Source of the DNA: Candidatus Thioglobus sp.
GTDB taxonomy: Bacteria; Pseudomonadota; Gammaproteobacteria; PS1; Pseudothioglobaceae
DNA length: 64,000 bases
NCBI GenBank assembly: GCA_028345055.1
Contig: JAOMCO010000003.1
Span: 1-64,000 of the forward strand
Direction of reading: 5' to 3'
Of the stretch, positions 22,434 through 32,918 are shown in pieces. Under the pieces are notes generated by a model, which did no database searches, had not been told where the DNA came from, and saw only the letters and a list, made by a program, of their open reading frames with translations. A program made the translations under genes and the position numbers. Within the stretch, counting starts at the first letter, position 1, and the number at the start of each line of letters is the position of its first letter.

Positions 22434-25094
22434 ATGAGTATTATAAATAATGTTTTATCTAAAGTCCTTGGGTCTCGGAATGAGCGGCTCATAAAAAAAT
22501 ATAGCAGCCAGGTCTCTAAGATTAATGCTTTTGAGGAACAAATGCAGTCCATGAGTGAGGAAGAGCTTGCTTCAATGACTGTGAACCTCAAGCAAAGAAT
22601 TCAAAACAGTGAGCCCATTGAAGACATTCTTCCAGAAGCATTTGCTACAGTCAGAGAGGCTAGCCAAAGAGCTTTGGGGCTTAGGCACTATGATGTTCAG
22701 CTTATTGGAGGAATGGTTCTTAATGAGGGCTGTATTGCTGAGATGGGAACTGGAGAGGGCAAAACCCTTGTTGCAACATTGCCTGCCTATCTTAATGCTA
22801 TTAACAACAAGAAGGTTCATATCGTTACTGTAAATGATTACTTGGCTGCTCGAGACGCAGAATGGATGGGCAAAGTTTTTTCTTTTTTGGGGCTTACTGT
22901 AGGGGTGTCAGTTTCAGGCATGTCAGGTGAAGAAAAACAAAAAGCGTATTCTTGCGACATAACCTATGCAACAAATAATGAGCTCGGTTTTGATTATCTT
23001 CGCGATAACATGGCATTTTCGAGTGAACAAAAAATGTTACAAGACCTGTCCTTTGCAATAATTGATGAGGTTGACTCAATTTTAATTGATGAGGCTAGAA
23101 CACCACTAGTCATATCTGGACCAACTGGTGACCATGGTGAAGTATACAAGGCAATAAACATCATGATCCCTAGATTTACTCTTCAAATAGAAAAAGGGCA
23201 AGGTAAGGAAATAGAGGTGATCACCCCAGGAGACTATACTGTCGATGAAAAACATAAACAGGTTTTTCTCAGCGATGATGGCCATGTTAAAGCAGAAGAT
23301 ATGCTTATAGCGGCAGGTGCACTGACTGAAGGATCAAGCTTGTATGACGCTAGTAATATTATTTTGTTGCAGCACCTTATTTCTGGCCTCAGGGCACACG
23401 TTCTATTTCAAAAAAATGTTCATTATATTGTTAATAATGATGAAGTCGTTATTGTAGATGAGTTCACTGGGAGAACAATGGAGGGGAGGCGCTGGTCTGA
23501 GGGGCTTCATCAGGCAATTGAAGCAAAGGAAAATGTAAGCATTAAACAGGAAAATCAAACTCTAGCATCTATAACTTATCAAAACTATTTTAGGCTTTAT
23601 GAAAAGCTTTCTGGAATGACCGGTACAGCTGAGACTGAGGCCACAGAGCTTCAAGATATCTATGGTCTTGAAGTGGTAGTTGTTCCCCCAAATACTGAAT
23701 CAACAAGATCTGACTTATCAGACCTTATTTATGGAACTATGGATGAGAAGCTTGATGCTGTATTGAAAGATATTGTGGCCTGCCAACAAAGAGAGCAGCC
23801 TGTTCTTGTTGGCACTAGTAGCATTGAGAGCTCAGAAAGTGTTTCGTCAATTCTCAAGAAACATAAAATTAAACACGAAGTGCTTAATGCAAAACAACAT
23901 GAGAGAGAGGCCGAGATAGTGGCAAATGCTGGCGCCCCTGGGGCTGTAACAATTTCTACGAATATGGCAGGAAGAGGAACAGATATTGTGCTTGGAGGAA
24001 GGCCCATAGAGGGTGCTGGAGAAACAGAAATTCAGGTCTGGAGAGAAAAACATGATGTTGTTATTAAGGCTGGAGGGCTGCATATTATAGGCACAGAAAG
24101 AAATGAGTCTCGTCGAGTTGACAACCAACTTCGAGGCCGAGCTGGAAGACAAGGAGATGTTGGTTCAACAAGATTCTATTTGTCACTAGAAGATAGTCTA
24201 ATGAAAATATTTGCATCAGAAAAGACAGCAAGCATGATGAAAAAGCTTGGAATGAAGGAAGGAGAGGCGCTAGAACATAGCTGGTTGAATAAAACAATTG
24301 CTAACGCCCAGAAAAAGGTAGAGGGAATGCACTATGATGCGCGAAAGCATCTTCTTGAGTACGATGATGTAGCAAATGATCAGCGTAAGGTTGTTTACGA
24401 GTTAAGAGATGAATTAATGGGAAAGGATGATGTTACAGAGCGCTTTGAGGCTATTAGAGATGAGGTGATAGGTAATCTTTTTTCACAACATATTTCGACA
24501 CAAGTTCTTGAAGATGACTGGGATATTGAAGGCCTAGCTAAAGCTTTGAAAGAATCTTATGAGGTAGATATTCCCCTTAAAAAAATGATTGATAAAGGGA
24601 TGGATGTCTCAGAAATGCTGCAAATGATTCAGTCAGGCTTTTCTACTGCACATAGCGCTAAAGAGGCTCTAATTGGGGCTGAGACTATGAGAACCTTTGA
24701 AAAGGCAGTGATGCTCAGAGCCCTTGATCACCATTGGAAAGAGCACCTTGCTGTTATGGATCAGCTTCGTCAGAGTGTTAATTTGAGAGGATATGGCCAA
24801 AAAAACCCTGTTCAGGAGTACAAAAGGGAATCTTTCGAAATGTTTACTGAGCTTTTGGATACAATAAATATTGAAATTGTTAAGGCGCTAAGTAGTGTCA
24901 ATCTTGAGCAAGTCGCTCCTAAGCAAAAAGAAATTTTAGATGAGAGAGAAAAGGAGTCTGTCAAAGTGCGCTTATCTGCACCCCCACCTGGCCGTTCAGC
25001 ATCGAACCAGCATTCAAAAAGAAGCCTAAAGGTTGGTAGAAATGATCCTTGCCCTTGTGGTTCAGGAAAAAAATATAAGCATTGTCATGGGTAG
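22434..25094 (+). CDS. secA: Protein translocase ATPase SecA (start at MSIINN)
   Basis: MGTGEGKTLVATLPAYLNA, TNMAGRGTDIVLGG, C-terminal zinc motif CPCGSGKKYKHCHG. Confidence 0.99.
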   Translation: MSIINNVLSKVLGSRNERLIKKYSSQVSKINAFEEQMQSMSEEELASMTVNLKQRIQNSEPIEDILPEAFATVREASQRALGLRHYDVQLIGGMVLNEGCIAEMGTGEGKTLVATLPAYLNAINNKKVHIVTVNDYLAARDAEWMGKVFSFLGLTVGVSVSGMSGEEKQKAYSCDITYATNNELGFDYLRDNMAFSSEQKMLQDLSFAIIDEVDSILIDEARTPLVISGPTGDHGEVYKAINIMIPRFTLQIEKGQGKEIEVITPGDYTVDEKHKQVFLSDDGHVKAEDMLIAAGALTEGSSLYDASNIILLQHLISGLRAHVLFQKNVHYIVNNDEVVIVDEFTGRTMEGRRWSEGLHQAIEAKENVSIKQENQTLASITYQNYFRLYEKLSGMTGTAETEATELQDIYGLEVVVVPPNTESTRSDLSDLIYGTMDEKLDAVLKDIVACQQREQPVLVGTSSIESSESVSSILKKHKIKHEVLNAKQHEREAEIVANAGAPGAVTISTNMAGRGTDIVLGGRPIEGAGETEIQVWREKHDVVIKAGGLHIIGTERNESRRVDNQLRGRAGRQGDVGSTRFYLSLEDSLMKIFASEKTASMMKKLGMKEGEALEHSWLNKTIANAQKKVEGMHYDARKHLLEYDDVANDQRKVVYELRDELMGKDDVTERFEAIRDEVIGNLFSQHISTQVLEDDWDIEGLAKALKESYEVDIPLKKMIDKGMDVSEMLQMIQSGFSTAHSAKEALIGAETMRTFEKAVMLRALDHHWKEHLAVMDQLRQSVNLRGYGQKNPVQEYKRESFEMFTELLDTINIEIVKALSSVNLEQVAPKQKEILDEREKESVKVRLSAPPPGRSASNQHSKRSLKVGRNDPCPCGSGKKYKHCHG

Positions 25095-25127
25095 CTTATA
25101 TTTTTGCCTGAAGCACTTAACTATTAA

Positions 25128-26165
25128 ATGAAACGAATTACACTAGCTAAGCCGGATGATTGGCACCTCCATTTAAGAGACGGTGCTTTAATGGGCGATG
25201 TTGTTGGAATGTCAGCCCGGCAAATGGGAAGAGCAATTATTATGCCTAATCTCTTGCCGCCAGTAACAGAGGCTAAACAAGCAGTGGCATACAGAAAAAA
25301 AATTATTGAATCTCTTCCTAAACGATCGTCATTTAACCCCTTGATGACTTTGTATCTGACTGATAACACAACAAAAAAAAACATTATTGATGCGAGTAAT
25401 GAGAAGCATGTCTTTGCTGCAAAATTATATCCTGCAGGCGCAACAACAAATTCAGATAGTGGGGTGACAAATCTAAAAAATGTTTATCCCATAATCGAAC
25501 AAATGCAAAAAGAAGGGCTTCCTCTTCTTATCCATGGCGAGGTTATTAATAACTTGGTAGATGTTTTTGACAGAGAAAAAGTCTTTATAGAGACTATTCT
25601 TGGGGATATTTTAAGAAGCTTTCCCGAGCTAAAGGTTGTTTTAGAGCATATCACTACTAAAGATGCGGTTGACTTTGTTTCTAAATCCAAAGAGAATGTT
25701 GCGGCAACAATTACTCCACATCATTTATTGTCTAACCGAAATCATATGTTTCTTGGGGGTATAAAGCCTCACTACTATTGCTTACCTGTCCTTAAAAGAA
25801 AAGTACCTCACCAAGAAGCTTTGATTAAGGCAGCAACTTCAGGGAGTTCTAAATTTTTTTTGGGAACTGACTCAGCTCCTCATGATAAAGGTCAAAAAGA
25901 ATCAGCTTGTGGATGCGCAGGTATTTTTAGCGCAAATGCTGCTATCGAGCTTTATGCAGAAGCATTTGATAGGGCTGCGAAGATTGATAAATTAGAAGGG
26001 TTTGCAGCCCACTTTGGAGCTGATTTTTATGGCCTCCCAAGAAATACAGAAACAATAACACTAGAGAAAAATCCATGGACTGTTCCAGACAATTATGACT
26101 TTTCTAGCTCAAAGGTTATTCCATTTTTTGCTGGTGAGAGCCTCTCTTGGAGGGTTTTATACTAA
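25128..26165 (+). CDS. pyrC: Dihydroorotase
   Basis: [38 protein letters not shown]. Confidence 0.98.
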   Translation: MKRITLAKPDDWHLHLRDGALMGDVVGMSARQMGRAIIMPNLLPPVTEAKQAVAYRKKIIESLPKRSSFNPLMTLYLTDNTTKKNIIDASNEKHVFAAKLYPAGATTNSDSGVTNLKNVYPIIEQMQKEGLPLLIHGEVINNLVDVFDREKVFIETILGDILRSFPELKVVLEHITTKDAVDFVSKSKENVAATITPHHLLSNRNHMFLGGIKPHYYCLPVLKRKVPHQEALIKAATSGSSKFFLGTDSAPHDKGQKESACGCAGIFSANAAIELYAEAFDRAAKIDKLEGFAAHFGADFYGLPRNTETITLEKNPWTVPDNYDFSSSKVIPFFAGESLSWRVLY

Positions 26166-27085
26166 AAAGTGTGATTCTGAAAAAACAACCTGCTTTTTTC
26201 TGCGTCTTTTTGAATCTGCACTTTCAATTCATCGAACGACCTAAACTTTTTTTCATCTCTACACTTTTGTTTAAAAATTACCTCTACCGAGTCACCATAA
26301 ATTTCCTTATCAAAATCAAAAATAAAAACCTCCAAGAGGGGCTTTGTTCCTCCAATTGTAGGCCGTTTGCCAACATTACAAACACCAGCATAGGCTTCTG
26401 AATTGTGCTTGACAATGACGCTATACACACCCAAAACTGGACTAAGCTTCCTCTTAATCCCAATATTTGCTGTAGGAAAACCAATTGTTCTTCCAATTTG
26501 CTCGCCTCTTGCAACTTTTCCGGTTATAGAAAAAGGCCTTCCTAAAAACTCCTGAGCAGTATCAAAGTCTGCAGCTGAAAGGGCCTTTCTAATTTCAGAG
26601 CTGCTAACGCGATATCCTTTTAGAACAATGCCTTTAATTTTTTCTACACTAAATTTGCTTTCTAAAGAGGCTTTTTTTAGTATTGAAAAATCTCCTTCAC
26701 GACCACTTCCAAAGCGAAAGTCATCTCCAATAAAGCAGTGCTTCATGCTTAATTTTTTTATAAGAATTTCATTGATAAAATCCATTGCAGTGATTTCAGA
26801 AAAAGACTTGTTAAATCTTATCAATAGATGCTTATCAACTCCAAGAGACTTAAGAAGCAGATGCTTATCTCTAAAGCTGCTTATTCTAGCCTTTGGCCTG
26901 CCAAAAAAAGTTTCTGGAGTCACAGAAAATGAAATAACAAGCGATGGCAGTTCTTTTTGCCTAGCCGTATTAATAAGATTTTTTAAAATTTCCTGATGAC
27001 CAATGTGAACTCCGTCAAAATTTCCTATGGTCACTACACAGCCTGACTGCTTTTTTAGATTATGAAGTCCTCTTATCAATTCCAC
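26162..27085 (-). CDS. ribF: Bifunctional riboflavin kinase/FAD synthetase
   Basis: [35 protein letters not shown]. Confidence 0.97.
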   Translation of the reverse strand: MELIRGLHNLKKQSGCVVTIGNFDGVHIGHQEILKNLINTARQKELPSLVISFSVTPETFFGRPKARISSFRDKHLLLKSLGVDKHLLIRFNKSFSEITAMDFINEILIKKLSMKHCFIGDDFRFGSGREGDFSILKKASLESKFSVEKIKGIVLKGYRVSSSEIRKALSAADFDTAQEFLGRPFSITGKVARGEQIGRTIGFPTANIGIKRKLSPVLGVYSVIVKHNSEAYAGVCNVGKRPTIGGTKPLLEVFIFDFDKEIYGDSVEVIFKQKCRDEKKFRSFDELKVQIQKDAEKSRLFFQNHTF

Positions 27086-27122
27086 GAGCTTATTTTACTA
27101 TTATCATTAATTTTTTTACTAA

Positions 27123-28139
27123 TTACAGGGCCTGAATTATCTTTGTAACAGGCGCAGGCAAACCTTTTAAGTGGTAGCTCTTATGAAAATAGTTTTCATG
27201 CCCTCCAGGAGAGTCAACCAAAATTGGGCTAATATATAAATTATAGTGAGTAAATGTATGCTTAAACGCCTTAAGACGACGAATAACCGATGCATTATTA
27301 TTGTGCTTTTTTATTGTTTTTGAGATTGTGCTCTCAATATCTTGACACTCTTCAAAGCTCCAAAGTCCGCCCCAAATGCCTTGATCTGGTTTTTTCTTAA
27401 GAAATATTTCATTTTTCTCATTTGTATAAATTAATAAGGCTATGCTTTTTTCAGGCTTTGAGCTCCCCCCCTTTTTTTTGCTGGGGTATAGTGCTTGCTC
27501 TTCATTCAGAAAAGCACCACAGTGGCTTGATATTGGACAATCAGAACAACTAGGATTTTTTGGAGTACACACGATTGCTCCAATATCCATGATTGCTTGA
27601 GTATATTTTGCATTTTTTGTTTGAGGAGTATTTAAGGCGGCAAGTCTCCATAGTTCTCTCATCACAGAGGAGTTTGAATAATGCCCTTCTACCCTATAAT
27701 ATCTTGCAAGAACTCTCTTAACATTTCCATCAAGGATTGGCATCCCAATATCACTTCCTAGTGATAATATGGCTCCTGCTGTTGAAGGACCAATACCAGG
27801 TAAGGATAAAATTTGATCAAAATTAGTTGGAAGTATGCCGCCATACTTGGAGTTAATTATCTTTGCAGTTTTATGCAGGTTTCTTGCCCGGCTATAGTAT
27901 CCCAGCCCAGCCCATGCAGACATAACCTTGTCATCGTCTGCTATCGCTAGAGACTTTATGTCTGGAAAGTTAGCAATGAAGTTATTAAAATAGCTAATAA
28001 CGGTAGTCACCTGAGTTTGCTGAAGCATAATTTCAGAGAGCCAAATATGATAAATGTTCGGCGGTGAGGACTGCCAAGGAAGATTTTTTCTTCCGTTATC
28101 TTCAAACCATTCCAGCAGGTCTTTTGCTAGCTCTGTCAC
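27123..28139 (-). CDS. mutY: A/G-specific adenine glycosylase
   Basis: LPWQ, EIMLQQTQV, LPGIGPSTAGAI, CX6CX2CX5C Fe-S motif (CTPKNPSCSDCPISSHC). Confidence 0.97.
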   Translation of the reverse strand: MTELAKDLLEWFEDNGRKNLPWQSSPPNIYHIWLSEIMLQQTQVTTVISYFNNFIANFPDIKSLAIADDDKVMSAWAGLGYYSRARNLHKTAKIINSKYGGILPTNFDQILSLPGIGPSTAGAILSLGSDIGMPILDGNVKRVLARYYRVEGHYSNSSVMRELWRLAALNTPQTKNAKYTQAIMDIGAIVCTPKNPSCSDCPISSHCGAFLNEEQALYPSKKKGGSSKPEKSIALLIYTNEKNEIFLKKKPDQGIWGGLWSFEECQDIESTISKTIKKHNNNASVIRRLKAFKHTFTHYNLYISPILVDSPGGHENYFHKSYHLKGLPAPVTKIIQAL

Positions 28140-28141
28140 TA

Positions 28142-29194
28142 CTATAGATTAAGTGGGTTAAGTGGGTTTACAGAGGCCATAAAGGGCAGCTTAATATCTT
28201 CATTGGTAATTTGATAAACACTTCCTATCCAATTATTAATGACAGCACTAGCACTATCATGCCAAGTATTATCCAGTGTTTTCATTATAAGCTTTTCTGG
28301 AAAATCTGAAAGGGAGGCAACATTAGAAAGGAGCTTAGCTTTAAACTCGTCAAGGATTGCGCAGTTTTGAAGTGATAAGTAATTATCTGGAAAAGGCGGA
28401 TAATCAGGACGATTTCCTTCTAGGTATAGAGCAACCTCTCTTTTATATTCTTTCAGTAGACTAATTGAGTCATATTCTGGATGCCCCTGAAAGAAAACTA
28501 TTCGAAATAGGTCAGGACTAACCGCTAAGTGCACGCCAACTGGACTTGCGGCTAAAATCTTGACACCCGCCTTATTAAATTGCGCTTCTGAAATTTCGTT
28601 ATAGCGAGAGTGGGGAATGTCAAAACGAGTATTCACCCCCTTAACCAATGGATGTGAGCGATCAACGACTTGATGTGGAAAAATGCCCCAATGTTTTTTT
28701 CCATTTGGTATTCGTTTCTGAGAGTATTTAAACTCTAAAACTGCATGAGTTGCAAGGCACGAACACAGAGTTGAGGTAACATTTTCAAACGACCATTCAA
28801 CCACCTGACGAAGCTGCTCATAAAAAGGGGCTTGAGTAAGGTCAGGATTTGATACATTTGCGCCTGAGATAATTAACGCATCGAGACCCTGAAGCTTGAT
28901 TTCATCAAATGTCTTATAGTGTTCTTTGATATGCCTAGACGCAGACTCCCCTCTCTTAATGCTTGATAGAGAGAAGGGGTGAATATAGAACTGAGCAACC
29001 TGATTAGAGTGGCCCACCAGCCGAAAAAATTGCCGCTCTGTAGCCTCAAGGGCTGCATCAGGCATCATATTTAAAAGCCCAATATGAAGCTCTCTTATAT
29101 CTTGTTGTGCAGCCCTCTCTTTTGATAGAATTGTCTCACCTCGTTTTTGAAGGCGCTCAAAAGAAGGAAGTGATGAGTGTGCGATAAGTGGCAT
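28142..29194 (-). CDS. metA: Homoserine O-acyltransferase (MetA family)
   Basis: LNMMPDAALEATERQFFRLVG, FFQGHPEYD; nucleophile region TSTLCSCLATHAVL. Confidence 0.85.
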   Translation of the reverse strand: MPLIAHSSLPSFERLQKRGETILSKERAAQQDIRELHIGLLNMMPDAALEATERQFFRLVGHSNQVAQFYIHPFSLSSIKRGESASRHIKEHYKTFDEIKLQGLDALIISGANVSNPDLTQAPFYEQLRQVVEWSFENVTSTLCSCLATHAVLEFKYSQKRIPNGKKHWGIFPHQVVDRSHPLVKGVNTRFDIPHSRYNEISEAQFNKAGVKILAASPVGVHLAVSPDLFRIVFFQGHPEYDSISLLKEYKREVALYLEGNRPDYPPFPDNYLSLQNCAILDEFKAKLLSNVASLSDFPEKLIMKTLDNTWHDSASAVINNWIGSVYQITNEDIKLPFMASVNPLNPLNL

Positions 29195-29195
29195 A

Positions 29196-30029
29196 TTATT
29201 GGAGCGCGCTAGAAATTAAATTAAGAACATCGTTGGGAGACTTGCAGGCATGAAGCTTATCACTTTCAATAATGCAGCCATAGTTGCTTGCTAGTTCAGC
29301 ATACTTGGCAAGCCTATCTTTTATAAGCTTAGGAAAAACCCAGCTTACAAAAGCATCTGGATTTATTTGTGCGGCATAATCAAAGTTATTTTCATCAAGA
29401 TAGACCCTCAAAGAATTTTCAAAAAAAACAGGACTATAGTACATAGGTTTTGGATTAGTCTTTGCACGCTCAATAAGAGCTCGCTCGTTTTCTTTATTTG
29501 TTTTAATGTAAACAACAAGAGTTTTTTCAGATAGAAGCTGAAATAGCTTTGAGTCTCCAAGCTCACAAAGACTTCCTCCTGCATCATTTATAAAGTGCTT
29601 AAATCCCTTTGCTTGAGAACGTTTGATGAACTCTGGAACTTCGTACATTGTTTTTTTCTCAGCCTCAAAAAATAAGTGCTGTCGACGAACAAATTCATCA
29701 AAAGCAAGACCCCCATCTTCTGGATTTCCAACCTTCCCAAGAAAAGTTGAAATCGGCTCGAGGTTATCAAAAGAAACCTGGCTATTTATGCTAATGGAGT
29801 TACTATCCAAAAGATTTTTTAGCCAGTTATTAGCTTTCATCTTGGTGGAGATATTTGAAATAATTTCTTCTTTGAGGTGAGTGGCACCAATTCGGTAGTC
29901 GCCAGAAAAATGAAACCAACCCCCTTCTTCACCAATAAGTTTTGCTAGATGCGTCTTTCCAACGCCAGACATGCCTAAAAGGGTAATGCACTTATTTTCT
30001 TTGGCTATAAATTCTTTTGCAGATATCAT
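29196..30029 (-). CDS. P-loop ATPase/kinase-like conserved hypothetical
   Basis: Walker A GMSGVGKTHLAKL; 277 aa; no named family recognised. Confidence 0.7.
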   Translation of the reverse strand: MISAKEFIAKENKCITLLGMSGVGKTHLAKLIGEEGGWFHFSGDYRIGATHLKEEIISNISTKMKANNWLKNLLDSNSISINSQVSFDNLEPISTFLGKVGNPEDGGLAFDEFVRRQHLFFEAEKKTMYEVPEFIKRSQAKGFKHFINDAGGSLCELGDSKLFQLLSEKTLVVYIKTNKENERALIERAKTNPKPMYYSPVFFENSLRVYLDENNFDYAAQINPDAFVSWVFPKLIKDRLAKYAELASNYGCIIESDKLHACKSPNDVLNLISSALQ

Positions 30030-30042
30030 TTTCTTAATATGT

Positions 30043-30843
30043 TTAAATGTTAATCTCTAGATGATAGGAGCTATATTTTCGAAGATTAATTACGCCACTA
30101 TCAAGTAATAAATATTGACCCTTAATTCCTTCCAAAGTGCCTGAAATAAATGGAGTTTTGTCAAGATTTAATGATACAATTTTGGACGGGTATTTTAGCA
30201 CAGGATAGTGAATATTAACCACCGCGTCGTCTAACCATTTTGCATCAAGCTCTTTAGTCAAAGCTTCTACTTCTCCTAAAAGCGCTGTTTTTTTTGAAAC
30301 AAGATCTACTATTTCAACTTCATTTTTAAGCATCTTACGCCAGTTCGTTTTGTCGGCAATAAATGGCTTTAATGCAGTTTCTACTCTCCCAGAGTCAAGT
30401 CTTGACTTAACTTTTAAAATCGGAATTGCGCTAATAGCACCTTGATCAATCCATCTTCCAGGAACATTTTTTTCACGAGTTATTCCAACCTTTGGTCCTG
30501 AGGAGTTTGCCAAATAAACCACGTGGGATGAAAAGCAATTTTCTAGGCCCCATTCTGGCTCACGACAAGTACCAAGGTGATGATGACAGGTTTCTGGCTT
30601 CATAATGCACAAGTCACATCTAGCAAGAGATCGAGCACAGGGAAAACAATATCCCTGTGAGAAGCTTTTACTCATTTTATTTCCACAATTAGAGCATGAA
30701 ATCTGACCTAGAAAATTAATCTCAATTTGTTTTCCCACTAAGGCATTCATATTGACTGTGTCGCTTCCAATCGATAAATCATAATAGGCCTGCCCTTCGA
30801 CTAAAGAGGTTTTCATCATTTTAATTTGGCCACTTAGTTGCAT
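30043..30843 (-). CDS. DUF2797-type zinc-binding conserved protein
   Basis: CSNCGNKMSKSFSQGYCFPCARSLARCDLCIMKPETCHHHLGTCREPEWG. Confidence 0.8.
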   Translation of the reverse strand: MQLSGQIKMMKTSLVEGQAYYDLSIGSDTVNMNALVGKQIEINFLGQISCSNCGNKMSKSFSQGYCFPCARSLARCDLCIMKPETCHHHLGTCREPEWGLENCFSSHVVYLANSSGPKVGITREKNVPGRWIDQGAISAIPILKVKSRLDSGRVETALKPFIADKTNWRKMLKNEVEIVDLVSKKTALLGEVEALTKELDAKWLDDAVVNIHYPVLKYPSKIVSLNLDKTPFISGTLEGIKGQYLLLDSGVINLRKYSSYHLEINI

Positions 30844-31709
30844 AATATTAGCTCAATATAATTGTATTTATTTGCAGCTCTAGTCATTATTTCTTCAGGA
30901 ATATTAGGGGCTGGAGAGGCTTTATTCCAGTCAAGTGTATCTAGGTAATCTCTGATGATTTGCTTGTCAAAGCTTTTTGGGCTTTGCCCAGGAAGATAAT
31001 CTTCTACTGACCAAAACCGAGATGAGTCAGGTGTTAGCACCTCATCCATAAGAGTAAGCCGATTGTCAGAGTCTAGGCCAAACTCAAACTTTGTGTCAGC
31101 AATAATAATGCCACGACTAGCAGCATAGTGTGAAGCATATTTATAAATTTCTATGCTTTTCTCTTTGATTTGATGTGCTATTTCTGAGCCAACCAGTGCC
31201 TCAGTTTCAGAGAATGAAATATTGGTGTCATGCTCACCAACTGAAGCTTTTGAGGAGGGCGTGTAGACTGGATCTTTTAATTTGTCAGCAAGCTTTAGTC
31301 CGTCAGGAAGCTTGATTCCACAAACTGATCCCATTTTCAGGTACTCTTTCCAGCCTGAGCCAATGATGTAGCCTCTAACAACTGCTTCGATAGGCACAGG
31401 CTTTAGTTTTTTTACCACTACAGCTCGGCCTTCAAGTGCTTTTGCTTCTTCTGCAGGTAGAACCTCATCCAGGCTAATCCCAGTAAGGTGGTTTTGAATA
31501 ATGTGACTTGTTTTGTCAAACCAGTAATTTGCAATTGAGGTAAGAGTTTTTCCTTTGTTCTTGATTGCTTGATCAAAAATAACATCAAAAGCAGATAGTC
31601 GATCAGAGGCTACAATTAACATGTTATCTCTATCAATATCAAAAATATCTCTTACCTTTCCTTGGTGAATAAGAGGAAGCGATAACTCTATTTTTGCATT
31701 GACTGACAT
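30834..31709 (-). CDS. purC: Phosphoribosylaminoimidazole-succinocarboxamide synthase
   Basis: GKVRDIFD, ASDRLSAFDVIF, VVRGYIIGSGWKEY, IADTKFEFG. Confidence 0.97.
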   Translation of the reverse strand: MSVNAKIELSLPLIHQGKVRDIFDIDRDNMLIVASDRLSAFDVIFDQAIKNKGKTLTSIANYWFDKTSHIIQNHLTGISLDEVLPAEEAKALEGRAVVVKKLKPVPIEAVVRGYIIGSGWKEYLKMGSVCGIKLPDGLKLADKLKDPVYTPSSKASVGEHDTNISFSETEALVGSEIAHQIKEKSIEIYKYASHYAASRGIIIADTKFEFGLDSDNRLTLMDEVLTPDSSRFWSVEDYLPGQSPKSFDKQIIRDYLDTLDWNKASPAPNIPEEIMTRAANKYNYIELILCN

Positions 31710-31787
31710 TTCAACAAACTAAAGCTTGAATACTTTATTTTAATCGATTGAAGCCCCCTGTTTGTTCGAGTTATTTCTATTGAGAGA

Positions 31788-32906
31788 CTATTTTATGTTT
31801 AACTCAAAAAGAATTCTTTTGGCCTTTTTTTGAAAGCTAGGTATTTCGCTGTTAGGAACAGTAGATCTTTTGTCTAGCTTAATTTTTTCAGCATCTTTAT
31901 GAATGCCATTTATCCTAATTTCATAGTGAAGATGAGGCCCTGTGGACATGCCTGTGCTTCCAACATAGCCAATCAGTTCACCTTTTTTAACGCGTTTTCC
32001 AGATTTCAAACCCTTTGCAAACCTAGACAGATGGGCATAAACAGTAACTAATTCTGAGCCATGTTTTAAATAGATTACATTTCCATATCCAGAGAGTGTG
32101 GCAACATATTTCACTAGGCCTTTAGCTGGAGCATAAACAGGTGTTCCTTTGGGGGCAGCAAAATCAGTTCCACGGTGTGGCCTATAGGTTTTAAGTTTTG
32201 GATGCCATCGTCTTTTTGAAAAGCCAGAGCTTATTCGGCTATATTTTACTGGGGCAAAAGCGAAAGTTTCGTTGATCGTCAAGCCATTCGACGTGTAATA
32301 TTTTTTTCTGCCTTGTGAGTCTTTGTAGGAGAAAAGCGCAATTGTTTTTCTATCTCCAATATAAATCATAGCTTCTGGGGTGTTGCCCCCATTCCAAGAC
32401 AAAACAAATCTATCACCTTTTCTTAGATCACGACTAAAGTCAATTTCCCAAGAAAAATGATCAACCATCATTTTTACAACTTCGGAGTCAACCCCTGCCT
32501 TTTTAGCATCATAGTTTAAAGATTTTTGAATTTTAACGACAGTATAGGTAAGCTCACTATCAGCTCGAGCGTCTTTCTTCTCGTATGAAAAAGTATCGCC
32601 ATCATAATAAATATTAAGTGGATTGTCATTAAGCGGACTAAAAACTATCTCTTTGAGTGAGTGGTCATCATTTAGAATGATTCTAAATTTGTCTCCTGGA
32701 AAAATATTATTTAATCTTTGAGCTTTCTTATCAGAGCTCATAAGTTTCGTTAACAAGTCTCCAGAAAGTCCAGCGTTAAAAAAGAATTTATAGAAGGCAT
32801 CCCCCCTCGACACTTTGAAGCTTAAGTCATGGTTTCCTTTTGCATGAGAGGGTGCGTACAGCAGGATGAGGGCCAAGAACAAGGAAGGTAAAAAAGACTT
32901 TTGCAT
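31788..32906 (-). CDS. M23 family peptidoglycan metallopeptidase
   Basis: HRGTDFAAPKGTPVYAPAKG, STGMSTGPHLHYEIRING; signal peptide. Confidence 0.93.
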   Translation of the reverse strand: MQKSFLPSLFLALILLYAPSHAKGNHDLSFKVSRGDAFYKFFFNAGLSGDLLTKLMSSDKKAQRLNNIFPGDKFRIILNDDHSLKEIVFSPLNDNPLNIYYDGDTFSYEKKDARADSELTYTVVKIQKSLNYDAKKAGVDSEVVKMMVDHFSWEIDFSRDLRKGDRFVLSWNGGNTPEAMIYIGDRKTIALFSYKDSQGRKKYYTSNGLTINETFAFAPVKYSRISSGFSKRRWHPKLKTYRPHRGTDFAAPKGTPVYAPAKGLVKYVATLSGYGNVIYLKHGSELVTVYAHLSRFAKGLKSGKRVKKGELIGYVGSTGMSTGPHLHYEIRINGIHKDAEKIKLDKRSTVPNSEIPSFQKKAKRILFELNIK

Positions 32907-32918
32907 CAGTGTATGGTT

